Positions 9,267 through 17,715 of a stretch of DNA of 46,420 bases are shown piece by piece. Origin of the DNA: Oxalobacteraceae bacterium (lineage in GTDB: Bacteria > Pseudomonadota > Gammaproteobacteria > Burkholderiales > Burkholderiaceae_D); the NCBI GenBank assembly GCA_027490725.1, contig JAIXXN010000062.1, forward strand, positions 67,007-113,426. The letters are read 5' to 3'. The position numbers were made by a program, and so were the translations under genes. Positions within the stretch are counted from its first letter, which is position 1; each line of letters opens with the position of its first letter. The notes beneath the pieces were generated by a model. It was not told the DNA's origin and did no database searches. It saw nothing but the letters and a program-made list of their open reading frames with translations.

Positions 9267-10538
9267 TTGACTTACCTCATCGACCGGCGTTTGCAGGGCA
9301 AGAACAAGTCTGCGGTCAATCGCGAGCGCTTCCTGCGGCGCTACAAGGCCCAGATCAAGGACGCGGTGGGGCGTGCCATCAAGGGACGCTCCATCACGGA
9401 CGTGGAAAATGGCGAGAAGGTCTCGATCCCCGTCAAGGATGTGGGCGAGCCATCGTTTGGTCACGCCCATGGCGGCGTGTGGGAAACCGTCAATCCCGGC
9501 AACGAGGAATACCAGAAAGGCGATCTGATCAACCGGCCCCGTGGTGGTGGCGGTCCCGGCCGTGGCAAAGCAGGCAATAGCGACCAGAGCTCCGAGGATG
9601 ACTTCATCTTCGAACTGTCGCGCGAAGAATTCATGAACTACTTCTTCGAGGATCTGGAATTGCCGCACATGGTGAAAACCCAGCTCAGCAGCAGCACCGA
9701 ATTCAAACACCAGCGGGCCGGCTACAATATGTCCGGCACCCCCTCGAATATCCACGTACTGCGCTCGCTACGGGGGGCGCTGGGACGACGCATCGCGGTG
9801 GGCGGGCCGAGTCGCAAACATTTGCAGGAAGCGGAAGCGGAACTGGCCCTTCTGCTGCAAACGGGACTCAGTCCCGATGCGCCGCAGGTACTGGAACTGA
9901 AAAAACTGATCCACCATCTGCACACCCGGCTGCTGGCGATCCCCTTCATCGATCCGTTTGACCTGCGCTATAGCAACCGCATCAAAGTGCCCAAGCCCAT
10001 GACGCAGGCGGTAATGTTCTGTCTGATGGATGTCTCCGGCTCCATGGATGAGACCCGCAAAGACACCGCCAAGCGCTTCTTTATTCTGCTCTACCTATTC
10101 CTCAAGCGCGTCTACGACAAGATCGACGTGGTCTTCATCCGCCATCACACAGCTGCGGCCGAAGTCGATGAAAACGAATTTTTCCATTCCCGCGAATCGG
10201 GCGGCACGGTGGTCTCGTCCGCGCTGCACCTGCTCAATCAGATCATCGACGAGCGTTACGGTGGCGGCGCGTGGAACAGTTATGTGGCGCAAGCCTCCGA
10301 TGGCGACAACTGGGACAATGATTCCATGCTGTGCCGCCAGCTCTTAATTAATACCATCATGCCCAAGGTGCAGTACTACACCTATGTAGAAATTACCGAC
10401 GGGCCGCCGCAGAACCTGTGGGAACAGTATGCCCAGGTGCCCGATCACCACCCGCATTTCGCCATGCAGAAAATCGTCACGCCGGCCGACATTTACCCGG
10501 TGTTCCGCGAACTCTTCAAGAAGCAGCCGAAATCATGA
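9267..10538 (+). CDS. yeaH: YeaH/YhbH family protein (DUF444, VWA-like)
   Basis: 423-residue DUF444 protein that always travels with PrkA. The C-terminal half carries a von Willebrand A-like fold signature with a MIDAS-type DVSGSMDE near residue 254, suggesting a metal-dependent protein-interaction domain. A glycine-rich linker (RGGGGPGRGK) lies near residue 95. The start codon is TTG at 9267, supported by AGGAGG four bases upstream at 9257-9262. Its stop overlaps the ATG of the SpoVR gene (ATGA), implying translational coupling. Probably acts with PrkA in stress signalling. Confidence 0.93.
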   Translation: MTYLIDRRLQGKNKSAVNRERFLRRYKAQIKDAVGRAIKGRSITDVENGEKVSIPVKDVGEPSFGHAHGGVWETVNPGNEEYQKGDLINRPRGGGGPGRGKAGNSDQSSEDDFIFELSREEFMNYFFEDLELPHMVKTQLSSSTEFKHQRAGYNMSGTPSNIHVLRSLRGALGRRIAVGGPSRKHLQEAEAELALLLQTGLSPDAPQVLELKKLIHHLHTRLLAIPFIDPFDLRYSNRIKVPKPMTQAVMFCLMDVSGSMDETRKDTAKRFFILLYLFLKRVYDKIDVVFIRHHTAAAEVDENEFFHSRESGGTVVSSALHLLNQIIDERYGGGAWNSYVAQASDGDNWDNDSMLCRQLLINTIMPKVQYYTYVEITDGPPQNLWEQYAQVPDHHPHFAMQKIVTPADIYPVFRELFKKQPKS

Positions 10539-12073
10539 ACGCTCCCACCACTCCGCGGCGTCACCCCAACGCCCTGCCCGAGCAGTCCGAATGGACGTTT
10601 GAGCTGATCGAGCAGATTCATCAGGAAATCCGCCGCGTCGCCACCGATTTCGGGCTGGATACCTATACCAACCAGCTGGAAATCATCACGGCCGAGCAGA
10701 TGATGGACGCCTACACCTCGGTTGGCTTGCCCGTTTCTTACAATCACTGGTCGTTCGGCAAGCACTTTCTGGCGACGGAAAAGAGTTACAAGCGCGGCCA
10801 GATGGGGCTGGCCTATGAAATCGTCATCAACTCCAATCCCTGCATCGCCTATTTAATGGAGGAAAACAGCCTGACCATGCAGGCGCTGGTGATTGCCCAT
10901 GCCGCCTACGGCCATAATTCCTTCTTTAAAGGCAATTACCTGTTCCGCACCTGGACCGATGCGGACGCCATCGTCGATTACATGGTGTTTGCCAAGAATT
11001 ATATTGCCGAGTGTGAACAGCGCCACGGCATCGATGCCGTCGAACTGCTGCTCGACTCCTGTCACGCCATCCAGCACTATGGGGTGGATCGCTACAAGCG
11101 CCCGGCCAAACTGTCGCTGGCCCAGGAACGGGCACGCCTCAAGGAACGCGAAGCGTATATGCAGTCGCAGGTGAATGCCTTATGGCGCACCGTGCCGCGC
11201 CGCGACGAAGAAGAGATCAGCCAGGCCACACCGCGCTTCCCGCCCGAGCCGGAGGAGAACTTGCTCTACTTTATCGAGAAATATGCACCATTACTGGAAC
11301 CCTGGCAGCGCGAAATGGTGCGCATCGTGCGCAAGATCTCGCAATACTTCTACCCGCAGCGGCAAACCCAGGTCATGAACGAAGGCTGGGCTACCTTCTG
11401 GCACTACACCATCCTCAACCAGTTGTACGATGAGGGGGTAGTCGCCGACGGCTTCATGATGGAGTTTCTCAAGAGTCATACCAACGTGGTCTACCAGCCG
11501 CCCGTCAGTAGCCCCCACTACACGGGCATCAATCCGTATGCGCTCGGCTTCGCGATGATGAGCGACATACGCCGCATCTGCGAGCATCCCAGCGACGAGG
11601 ATCGCCGCTGGTTCCCCGACATTGCCGGCAGCGACTGGCGCAAGACGCTGGACTTTGCCATGCGCAACTTCAAGGACGAGAGCTTTATCGCCCAGTATCT
11701 GTCGCCCCGCCTGATCCGGGAATTCCATTTCTTTGCGGTACTGGACGACGATCAGAACGAAAAACTGGCAATTTCTGCTATCCACGATGAATCCGGCTAC
11801 CGCTATGTGCGCCAGCAGCTGGCCGAGCAGTACAACCTCGGCAACCGCGAACCGAATATCCAGGTCTGGTCCGTCAATACCCGGGATGATCGCGCCCTGA
11901 CGCTGCGCCATACCCAGTTCCAGCGCCGCCCGCTCAACCAGCAGGCCGGCGAAGTGCTGAAACACGTGGCGCGCCTGTGGGGCTTTGATGTGCATCTGGA
12001 CACCGTCAACGCCCAGGGCGAGGTGCTCAGCACGCTGGAAGTGAAACGCGAAAAAAGGGGGCGTGGCGGCTGA
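10535..12073 (+). CDS. SpoVR family protein (YcgB-like)
   Basis: 512-residue SpoVR/YcgB homologue, matching the usual length of about 510. The ATG at 10535 overlaps the yeaH stop by four bases; the longer in-frame opening from 10418 lies inside yeaH and is not used. Recognisable stretches include EGWATFWHYTIL and NPYALGFAMM. Named for spore cortex formation in Bacillus, but this is a non-sporulating lineage; in proteobacteria the family is part of the prkA-yeaH cluster and its biochemical role is unknown. Confidence 0.94.
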   Translation: MNAPTTPRRHPNALPEQSEWTFELIEQIHQEIRRVATDFGLDTYTNQLEIITAEQMMDAYTSVGLPVSYNHWSFGKHFLATEKSYKRGQMGLAYEIVINSNPCIAYLMEENSLTMQALVIAHAAYGHNSFFKGNYLFRTWTDADAIVDYMVFAKNYIAECEQRHGIDAVELLLDSCHAIQHYGVDRYKRPAKLSLAQERARLKEREAYMQSQVNALWRTVPRRDEEEISQATPRFPPEPEENLLYFIEKYAPLLEPWQREMVRIVRKISQYFYPQRQTQVMNEGWATFWHYTILNQLYDEGVVADGFMMEFLKSHTNVVYQPPVSSPHYTGINPYALGFAMMSDIRRICEHPSDEDRRWFPDIAGSDWRKTLDFAMRNFKDESFIAQYLSPRLIREFHFFAVLDDDQNEKLAISAIHDESGYRYVRQQLAEQYNLGNREPNIQVWSVNTRDDRALTLRHTQFQRRPLNQQAGEVLKHVARLWGFDVHLDTVNAQGEVLSTLEVKREKRGRGG

Positions 12074-12565
12074 AATTCTAAAATATCCAGTAATGTAATT
12101 TCAGGCACAGTCCTTGCAAGGGATAAGCCGAAGCAAAATCTTTGCGTCAGCGTGAAAAACATGTTGCACCGCAAAAGTCAACCACTTTTTACGTAAAAAC
12201 ACGCAGGTCAGGACGCACGGATTTCGCAGTAAGACGATTTACAGCCGAATTATCACTTGAGCGTAGTAAATTTACAGATACAAAATTCCGTTTTTAGCCT
12301 TAAGGGAAAACTAAGTAATGTCGTGGTGCATCGCGTGCAGAAAATGCACCGCAGTGACTTGCAGGACGCATCAGCGTGGTGCAATGAGAGCGCTAACAAC
12401 GAGGAAAACCCTATGAAATTAAAGCGATTTAAAGGGATGAAAATTCTATGTAAAATCAAGAATTCGTATGTATAATTCGCCGACGTCCCGGATGCGACTG
12501 TTGTTTTGTGTCGCCATTTTGGGGTTTAGTAGCAACAAAAAGAGTTGGTATTGGAGAAAGCAGGC
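12074..12565. other. Long intergenic region before the TonB operon
   Basis: 492 AT-rich bases without a supported gene. It includes a 7-bp stem GGTGCAT/ATGCACC (12325-12331 with 12344-12350) and a TATAAT at 12471-12476. I looked for a Fur box (GATAATGATAATCATTATC-like) and did not see one. A 72-codon open frame at 12257-12475 has no ribosome-binding site and no recognisable protein features. Space is sufficient for a small RNA or complex control region, but nothing specific is demonstrated. Confidence 0.6.
12471..12476 (+). promoter_or_regulatory. -10 element of a putative tonB promoter
   Basis: Perfect TATAAT in a TATG-TATAAT context about 90 bases before the tonB ATG. The -35 position (ATGTAA, 17-base spacer) is poor, so an activator may be needed. 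Confidence 0.4.
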
Positions 12566-13225
12566 ATGAATTTCACGCACAACGAGAAAAGCACCGGGAA
12601 GAACTTTACGGGCATTACCATTGTCGTTTTGTTGCACGTCCTGGTCGCTTACGGCATCGTGACTGGCTTGGGCAAACGTCTGGTAAGCAAAATGATCGCA
12701 CCAGTGGAGACCAAGATCATTGAGGAAGTAAAACCTCCTCCACCGAAGGAACTCCCTCCGCCACCACCTCCGCCGGAAATGAAAGCGCCACCACCGCCTT
12801 TCATCCCGCCAGTTGAGGTGAATGTGCAGCAGCCGCCGCCGGCACAAAGCGTTATTAGTAACGCGACTAACGTCAAGCCAGCGACGACTGAGATCCAGAG
12901 AACGCCTCCGGCACAGCCGGCAGCGACTCCTGGCCCAGCCAAATCGGTGCGCACGCCAGCAGTTGCTGACATGAGCACCTGCGCCAAGCCTGAATACCCG
13001 AAGAGCTCGCTGCGTAACGAAGAGACCGGTGTCACCACCGTTTCGTTCCTGATCGGTGTAGATGGCGCGGTGATGGAATCCAAAGTCACGAAGTCTTCCG
13101 GCTTCCGCGACTTGGACAAAGCAGCGCAAAACGCCTTGGGCAAATGCCGATTCAAGCCAGCCACGGTTGATGGCAAGCCTGAACAGCAATGGCAACCAGT
13201 GCAGTATGTCTGGTCGCTGGATTAA
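12566..13225 (+). CDS. tonB: Energy transducer TonB
   Basis: 219-residue TonB that transmits proton-motive force from ExbB/ExbD to outer-membrane receptors. One N-terminal membrane helix (about residues 17-37, GITIVVLLHVLVAYG), a proline-rich periplasmic spacer (several PPPP runs, about 58-120), and a C-terminal TonB domain from about 135 (PEYPKSSLRNEETGVTTVSF), with the sequence ending at VWSLD. ATG 12566 is chosen because GGAG lies nine bases upstream; a TTG at 12545 is in frame but less likely. Head of the tonB-exbB-exbD-exbD-TPR cluster. Confidence 0.94.
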   Translation: MNFTHNEKSTGKNFTGITIVVLLHVLVAYGIVTGLGKRLVSKMIAPVETKIIEEVKPPPPKELPPPPPPPEMKAPPPPFIPPVEVNVQQPPPAQSVISNATNVKPATTEIQRTPPAQPAATPGPAKSVRTPAVADMSTCAKPEYPKSSLRNEETGVTTVSFLIGVDGAVMESKVTKSSGFRDLDKAAQNALGKCRFKPATVDGKPEQQWQPVQYVWSLD

Positions 13226-13307
13226 ACCGAGACCGTATCTTCAGTCTCATTTGTGATTTCGTTGTCAAATAGTTCAGCGATCTTATTATTATCAATTTGG
13301 AGGAAGC

Positions 13308-14201
13308 ATGTTTAAGAATACCCGTTTGTCCGCTGTACTGGCCGCAGTGCTGTTTTCCGTGACCGCAGCCACCGCCCTGGTAAGCGCACCAGCTTTCGCT
13401 GAAGATGCGCCAGCCGCGGCAGCTTCGGCACCAGCAGCCGCTCCAGCGGATGCGGCAGCCCCAGCAGCAGAAGCGCCAGCTGCCAAAGGCACTCATGAAG
13501 AAGTGGACAATCCTTACGGCTTCGCAGCTGTATGGGAAGCAGGTTTCGTTTCGCGTGGTACCCTGATCATTCTGTCGCTGATGTCGATGGGTTCGTGGTA
13601 CATCATCATCACCAAACTGATTGACCAGATGAAAATCTTCAAGCAGTCGAAAGAAACCTCGGCTAAGTTCTGGAAAGCATCGTCGATCGCTGCTGGTTCG
13701 GCTACCCTGACCGATGGCTCGCCATTCCGTTTCATCGCTGAAACCGGCACCAAAGCTACCCAGCACCACGACGGCGCCCTGCTGGAACAAATCGACCTGT
13801 CGACCTGGGTGACGATGTCGATCCAGCGCGCTGTTGATAAAGTTCAATCGCGTCTGCAAGACGGCCTGTCGTTCCTGGCAACCGTTGGTTCGACCGCACC
13901 GTTCATCGGTCTGTTCGGTACCGTTTGGGGTATTTACAATGCACTGATCGCTATCGGCATGTCGGGTAACGCATCGATCGACAAAGTTGCAGGTCCAGTG
14001 GGTGAAGCGCTGATCATGACCGCTTTCGGTCTGTTCGTGGCAGTTCCAGCCGTTCTGGGTGACAACTGGCTGGTACGTCGTAACAAATCGGCAATGGAAG
14101 ATGTACGTTCGTTCTCGGCTGACGTGCACTCCGTACTGGTTTCGGGCGCTATGTCCACCAGCGAAGCTGGCCGTGCTGCCGGCGCTAAAAAGATTGGATA
14201 A
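13308..14201 (+). CDS. exbB: ExbB / MotA-TolQ-ExbB proton channel protein
   Basis: 297-residue ExbB subunit of the TonB motor. An N-terminal signal-like segment ending APAFA and an Ala/Pro-rich stretch (about 25-65) precede three membrane helices: one near residue 80, then GSTAPFIGLFGTVWGIYNAL near 190-210 and a last one near 230-255. The extended N-terminus is typical of one ExbB subtype. Strong GGAGGA five bases before ATG 13308. Complexes with the two ExbD proteins encoded just downstream. Confidence 0.95.
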   Translation: MFKNTRLSAVLAAVLFSVTAATALVSAPAFAEDAPAAAASAPAAAPADAAAPAAEAPAAKGTHEEVDNPYGFAAVWEAGFVSRGTLIILSLMSMGSWYIIITKLIDQMKIFKQSKETSAKFWKASSIAAGSATLTDGSPFRFIAETGTKATQHHDGALLEQIDLSTWVTMSIQRAVDKVQSRLQDGLSFLATVGSTAPFIGLFGTVWGIYNALIAIGMSGNASIDKVAGPVGEALIMTAFGLFVAVPAVLGDNWLVRRNKSAMEDVRSFSADVHSVLVSGAMSTSEAGRAAGAKKIG

Positions 14202-14207
14202 TTAATC

Positions 14208-14636
14208 ATGTCGATGTCCGTAGGCTCCGATAGCGGAGACGAAGATCAAGTCATGTCAGAAATCAACACGACGCCCCTCGTGGACATCATGTTGGTTCTG
14301 CTGATTATCTTCCTGATCACGAGCCCGGTTGTTCTGAAGCTGATCAAGATCCAGCTGCCAGAAGAAACCAACCAGGTTATTCAGACCAAGCCGGAAGATG
14401 TCAACATCGTTGTAAGCAAAGATGGCGACATCTACTGGAATCAGAAGAAAATGCGCGACGCGAATGAGTTGTTCGATTTTCTGAAGGTGGAAGCAGTTAA
14501 GTTGCCTCAGCCAGAAGTACATGTTCGTGGCGACCAAGAAACACGCTACGAAGCAATCGGCAAGGTTATTTACACTACCCAGCGCGCTGGTATTCAGAAG
14601 GTCGGCTTCATCACCGAACCGCCTGATAAGGGTTAA
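14208..14636 (+). CDS. exbD: Biopolymer transport protein ExbD (first copy)
   Basis: 142 residues with one N-terminal membrane helix carrying the essential proton-relay aspartate, D26 in NTTPLVDIMLVLLIIF, and a periplasmic ExbD/TolR domain. It starts six bases after exbB. It differs clearly from the second ExbD: loop sequences diverge and this copy lacks the PPPPVKEP stretch. Two distinct ExbDs suggest a hetero-assembled or dual-use motor. Confidence 0.94.
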   Translation: MSMSVGSDSGDEDQVMSEINTTPLVDIMLVLLIIFLITSPVVLKLIKIQLPEETNQVIQTKPEDVNIVVSKDGDIYWNQKKMRDANELFDFLKVEAVKLPQPEVHVRGDQETRYEAIGKVIYTTQRAGIQKVGFITEPPDKG

Positions 14637-14652
14637 TCCCGAATAGTGCACC

Positions 14653-14674
14653 GCAGACCGGTTCGCCGGTCTGC
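14653..14674 (+). promoter_or_regulatory. UUCG-tetraloop hairpin between the two exbD genes
   Basis: Perfect 9-bp stem GCAGACCGG / CCGGTCTGC closing on a TTCG loop, one of the most stable RNA hairpins. No T-run follows, so it is more likely an mRNA-stability, processing or partial attenuation element than a full terminator. Confidence 0.65.
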
Positions 14675-14694
14675 CCTTCTAAAAAGGAAACACC

Positions 14695-15126
14695 ATGAGT
14701 ATGAATGTCGGCTCCCCCGCCAGCGCAGGCGCGGATCCGGAACCAATGATGGAAATGAATATGACGCCCCTCATCGACGTGATGCTGGTGCTGATTATCA
14801 TGATGATCATTACGATTCCTAAAGCCAACCACTCGGTCAACTTGAACATGCCGGTCGGCACTCCGCCGCCGCCAGTCAAAGAGCCAGTGGTCATCACGAT
14901 TGACGTCGACTTCGACGGTACGGTTCTGTGGGACAACGTGGTCATTCCTGACCGCAGCTCCCTGGAAGCGAAACTGACCGATGTCGCAGCGCAAGCTGAT
15001 CAGCCGGAAGTGCATCTGCGTCCGAACAAGCTGGTATCGTACAAAGTCGTGGCAGGCGTAATGGCTGCGGCTCAACGCTTGGGCGTGACCAAAATTGGTC
15101 TGGTCGGTAACGAACAGTTCCAATAA
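14695..15126 (+). CDS. exbD: Biopolymer transport protein ExbD (second copy)
   Basis: 143-residue ExbD/TolR family protein: the membrane helix contains D28 in MTPLIDVMLVLIIMMIITIP, followed by a periplasmic domain with a short proline-rich turn (TPPPPVKEP, about 60-68). AAAAGGA precedes ATG 14695. Lies 58 bases after the first exbD, across the UUCG hairpin. Paralogous ExbDs in tandem occur in several Gram-negative TonB clusters. Confidence 0.94.
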   Translation: MSMNVGSPASAGADPEPMMEMNMTPLIDVMLVLIIMMIITIPKANHSVNLNMPVGTPPPPVKEPVVITIDVDFDGTVLWDNVVIPDRSSLEAKLTDVAAQADQPEVHLRPNKLVSYKVVAGVMAAAQRLGVTKIGLVGNEQFQ

Positions 15127-15143
15127 ACAGTTATATGTTCAAC

Positions 15144-15169
15144 AATAGGCAGGACCATTCCTGCCTATT
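15144..15169. terminator. Hairpin after the second exbD (weak or attenuating terminator)
   Basis: 10-bp perfect stem AATAGGCAGG / CCTGCCTATT with a 6-base loop, followed by TCGCATTTT. The T-run is interrupted, so read-through into the TPR gene 25 bases later is likely. Confidence 0.5.
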
Positions 15170-15193
15170 TCGCATTTTGATGAAAGAATATCC

Positions 15194-16414
15194 ATGACCA
15201 AGTTTCGTCTCGCTCATCTCGGCCTGGTAATGGCCGCTATTGGTTTCACTGCAGCAGCTCCTCTGGCCGGCTTTTCCTCGCTTGCTTACGCTGCCGAAGC
15301 AGTGCGTGCCGAAATCGGCAAACCGCTGCAAGAAGCACAGAAACTGGCCGCGGCTGGCAAAAACAAAGAAGCGCTGGCCAAACTGAAAGAAACCGACGCT
15401 GTCGGTGGCAAGACCCCGAATGAAACCTATATGATCGAGCGCACCCGCGCTTCGGCCGCAGCTGCCGCTGGCGATAACGACGCCGCCGCCAAGGCCTTCG
15501 AAACGGTCATCAACTCCGGCAAGCTGTCCCCTGCCGAAGCGCCGAAGTTCACCCAGGCTCTGGCTGGTATCTACTACCGCGCCAAAGACTATCCAAAAGC
15601 CATCACCTGGATCCAGCGCGCGCTGAAAGACAATCCAAGCGACGCACAGATGCATGAACTGTTGATCCAGACCTACTACATCAGCGGCAAATACGCTGAA
15701 GCAGCCAAGGAACTGCAAGGCGCCAAAGGTGCCTCGGAAGCGTCGCTGCAAATGTTGGCCAATATCCAGCTGAAGCAGAACGACAAGGAAGGCTACGTCC
15801 AGACCCTGGAAAAACTGGCTGGCGCCTATCCGAAAACCAGCTACTGGGCTGACCTGCTGAACCGCGTTTCCGGCAAGCCGGGCTTCGCCTCGTCGCTGTC
15901 GCTGGACGTGCTGCGTCTGCGTCTGGTCAACGGTCTGCTGAGCAAGCCTAGCGAATACATGGAAATGTCGCAGCTGGCTCTGCAAGTAGGCAACCCTGCC
16001 GAAGCCGCCAAGATCATCGATCAGGGCTACAAAAAAGGCGCACTGGGCACCGGTTCCGATGCCGCCCGTCACCAGCGTCTGAAAGATCTGGCTGTCAAAA
16101 CCCAGACCGAGTTCGATGCCAAGCTGGCCGCTACCGAAGCGGAAGCCGTCAAGAACAAGGATGCTGACGCACTGGCCAACCTGGGCTTCGCTCTGGTGAG
16201 CGCAGGCAAAGCTGACAAAGGTCTGCCACTGATGGAACAGGCTGTGAAGCTTGATTCGGCCCGTAATCCGGAAGCTGTCAAACTGCACCTCGGCATCGCC
16301 CAGTCGATCGCTGGCAAGAAAGCTGCAGCCCTGAGCACCCTGAAATCGGTCAAAGGCAAAGACGGCGCTGCCGATCTGGCCCGTTACTGGACCCTGAACC
16401 TGAACCGTTCGTAA
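15194..16414 (+). CDS. Secreted tetratricopeptide repeat protein of the TonB cluster
   Basis: 406 residues with a signal peptide (about residues 1-34, ending LAYAA) and alpha-helical TPR-like repeats throughout, for example YYRAKDYPKAITWIQRAL near 130 and LGFALVSAGKADKGLPLMEQ near 330. Alanine/lysine-rich. Periplasmic TPR partners are common at the end of TonB-ExbB-ExbD clusters and may assist the motor or organise receptors; that role is inference. The gene is closed by a strong terminator, marking the end of the cluster. Confidence 0.88.
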   Translation: MTKFRLAHLGLVMAAIGFTAAAPLAGFSSLAYAAEAVRAEIGKPLQEAQKLAAAGKNKEALAKLKETDAVGGKTPNETYMIERTRASAAAAAGDNDAAAKAFETVINSGKLSPAEAPKFTQALAGIYYRAKDYPKAITWIQRALKDNPSDAQMHELLIQTYYISGKYAEAAKELQGAKGASEASLQMLANIQLKQNDKEGYVQTLEKLAGAYPKTSYWADLLNRVSGKPGFASSLSLDVLRLRLVNGLLSKPSEYMEMSQLALQVGNPAEAAKIIDQGYKKGALGTGSDAARHQRLKDLAVKTQTEFDAKLAATEAEAVKNKDADALANLGFALVSAGKADKGLPLMEQAVKLDSARNPEAVKLHLGIAQSIAGKKAAALSTLKSVKGKDGAADLARYWTLNLNRS

Positions 16415-16439
16415 TTTTCGACGGTTGTAGCGTTCCCAG

Positions 16440-16472
16440 CGCCGCCGGCCCCGTGCCGGCGGCGTTTTTTTT
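16440..16472 (+). terminator. Rho-independent terminator of the TonB operon
   Basis: Ten-bp GC stem (GCCGCCGGC / GCCGGCGGC plus a closing C-G pair, 16440-16464) with a 5-base loop, followed by eight T residues (16465-16472). Canonical intrinsic terminator 26 bases after the TPR gene stop. Confidence 0.93.
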
Positions 16473-16536
16473 GCCCGCAAAACGAGGCTGGCCAGGCGCA
16501 AAATCGCCGCCACAGCCCCCTGACAAGGGGCGCACT

Positions 16537-16610
16537 TGCCAGCTTAGCTGCCACTTAGCTGCCACTTAGCTGCCAGCTAACCCGCCAGTTAATTGCCAGT
16601 TAACTGTCAG
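16537..16610. repeat. Array of imperfect 11-bp tandem repeats upstream of ribF
   Basis: About six units of 11-12 bases with consensus TGCCASTTARC: starts at 16537, 16549, 16560, 16571, about 16583 and 16594, plus a partial unit at 16605. Two units (TGCCACTTAGC) are identical. The array ends 18 bases before the putative ribF -10. The 11-base period places each copy on the same DNA face. Confidence 0.8.
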
Positions 16611-16627
16611 CCAGAGCCAACAAACCG

Positions 16628-16633
16628 TATAAT
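16628..16633 (+). promoter_or_regulatory. -10 element of a putative ribF promoter
   Basis: Perfect TATAAT, 34 bases before the ribF ATG. The corresponding -35 position (TGTCAG, 17-base spacer) is weak and is the last partial unit of the 11-bp repeat array, suggesting that a protein bound to the array helps polymerase. Confidence 0.5.
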
Positions 16634-16666
16634 CTCCCCTTTAGTGACAGTTTCCACCCAAATCCC

Positions 16667-17650
16667 ATGAAGGTATTTCGAGGTCTCCCCAATGCGGCGG
16701 CGCGTGCGCCCTGCGCTCTGACGATCGGCAATTTTGACGGTGTCCATCTGGGCCATCAGGCATTGCTTGGTCGCGTGCGGGCGGCAGCCAGCACGCTGGG
16801 ACTGGAAGCGGCCGTGATGACTTTCGAACCCCATCCGCGCGAATTCTTTGCCCGCAAAGCCGGTGACCTGAGCAAAGCGCCACCGCGCATCGCTAATCTG
16901 CGCGACAAACTGCAATCGCTGTCCGATAACGGCATCGACCGCGTCATCGTCGAACACTTCTCCGCACCGTTCGCCGCCCTCACGCCCCAGCAATTTACCG
17001 AACAGGTACTGGTCGAGGGGCTGCACGTGAAATGGCTAATGGTGGGCGACGATTTCTGCTATGGTGCGCGACGCGCCGGCAATGTGGCGATGCTGATGGA
17101 AGCCGGTCAGCGCTACGGCTTTGAAGTGCAAACGCTGGACACGGTGATGCAGGGCGATCTGCGGGTCTCCTCGTCGGCCGTGCGCGCCGCGCTGGCCGTG
17201 GGCAATTTCCAGCAGGCCGAAGCCCTGCTGGGCCATCCTTACGCCATCTCCGGCCACGTGATCCATGGCCAGAAACTGGGCCGCACCCTGGGCTTCCCGA
17301 CCCTGAATCTGCGCGTGCCGCATCGCCCCGCACTGAGCGGCATCTTCATCGTGCAGGTGCATGGTCTGGGTGACGTCGCGCGGCCGGCCGTGGCCAGTCT
17401 GGGGGTACGCCCGACCGTCGACGATAGCGGCCGGGTGCTGCTGGAAGTGCATCTGTTCGATTTCCAGGGCGACTGCTACGGCAAACAGGTACGCGTGGAA
17501 TTCCTGCACAAGATCCGCGACGAAGAAAAATACACCGATCTGGCCACCCTGACTGCCGCCATCGACCACGATGCGGCCGTGGCCAGAGCCTATTTCGCCG
17601 ACCGCACACCACCACGTGACGGCGCCGTCACTGCCACCGACCGAATTTGA
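16667..17650 (+). CDS. ribF: Bifunctional riboflavin kinase / FMN adenylyltransferase
   Basis: 327-residue enzyme converting riboflavin to FMN and then FAD. N-terminal FAD synthetase: IGNFDGVHLGHQALL (nucleotidyltransferase HxGH, about residues 22-36), VGDDFCYGARRAGN, and SSSAVRAAL. C-terminal flavokinase from about 185: GQKLGRTLGFPTLNL, ASLGVRPTVDDSG and the DFQGDCYG-KQVRVEF region. Full length. First gene of the ribF-ileS-lspA-coaBC-dut run, an order also known in other betaproteobacteria. Confidence 0.97.
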   Translation: MKVFRGLPNAAARAPCALTIGNFDGVHLGHQALLGRVRAAASTLGLEAAVMTFEPHPREFFARKAGDLSKAPPRIANLRDKLQSLSDNGIDRVIVEHFSAPFAALTPQQFTEQVLVEGLHVKWLMVGDDFCYGARRAGNVAMLMEAGQRYGFEVQTLDTVMQGDLRVSSSAVRAALAVGNFQQAEALLGHPYAISGHVIHGQKLGRTLGFPTLNLRVPHRPALSGIFIVQVHGLGDVARPAVASLGVRPTVDDSGRVLLEVHLFDFQGDCYGKQVRVEFLHKIRDEEKYTDLATLTAAIDHDAAVARAYFADRTPPRDGAVTATDRI

Positions 17651-17715
17651 GCGCGCGATCAGCTACGCGCGCCGGCTACCCAGAACATCCGAATCAAATC
17701 ACTGAATAGATCACC

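Noticed and set aside
12257..12475. 72-codon open frame in the gap before tonB
   Set aside because: No ribosome-binding site, no hydrophobic or domain pattern, and it contains the likely promoter region of tonB.
12074..12565. Fur box controlling the TonB operon
   Set aside because: No 19-bp Fur-like palindrome was found by eye, although iron control of TonB systems is common.
15131..16513. 460-codon minus-strand open frame
   Set aside because: Shadow of the TPR gene; it runs through the terminator and has no start signals or domains.
16415..16666. FMN riboswitch upstream of ribF
   Set aside because: No RFN-type conserved segments were recognised; the region holds the terminator and the 11-bp repeats instead.
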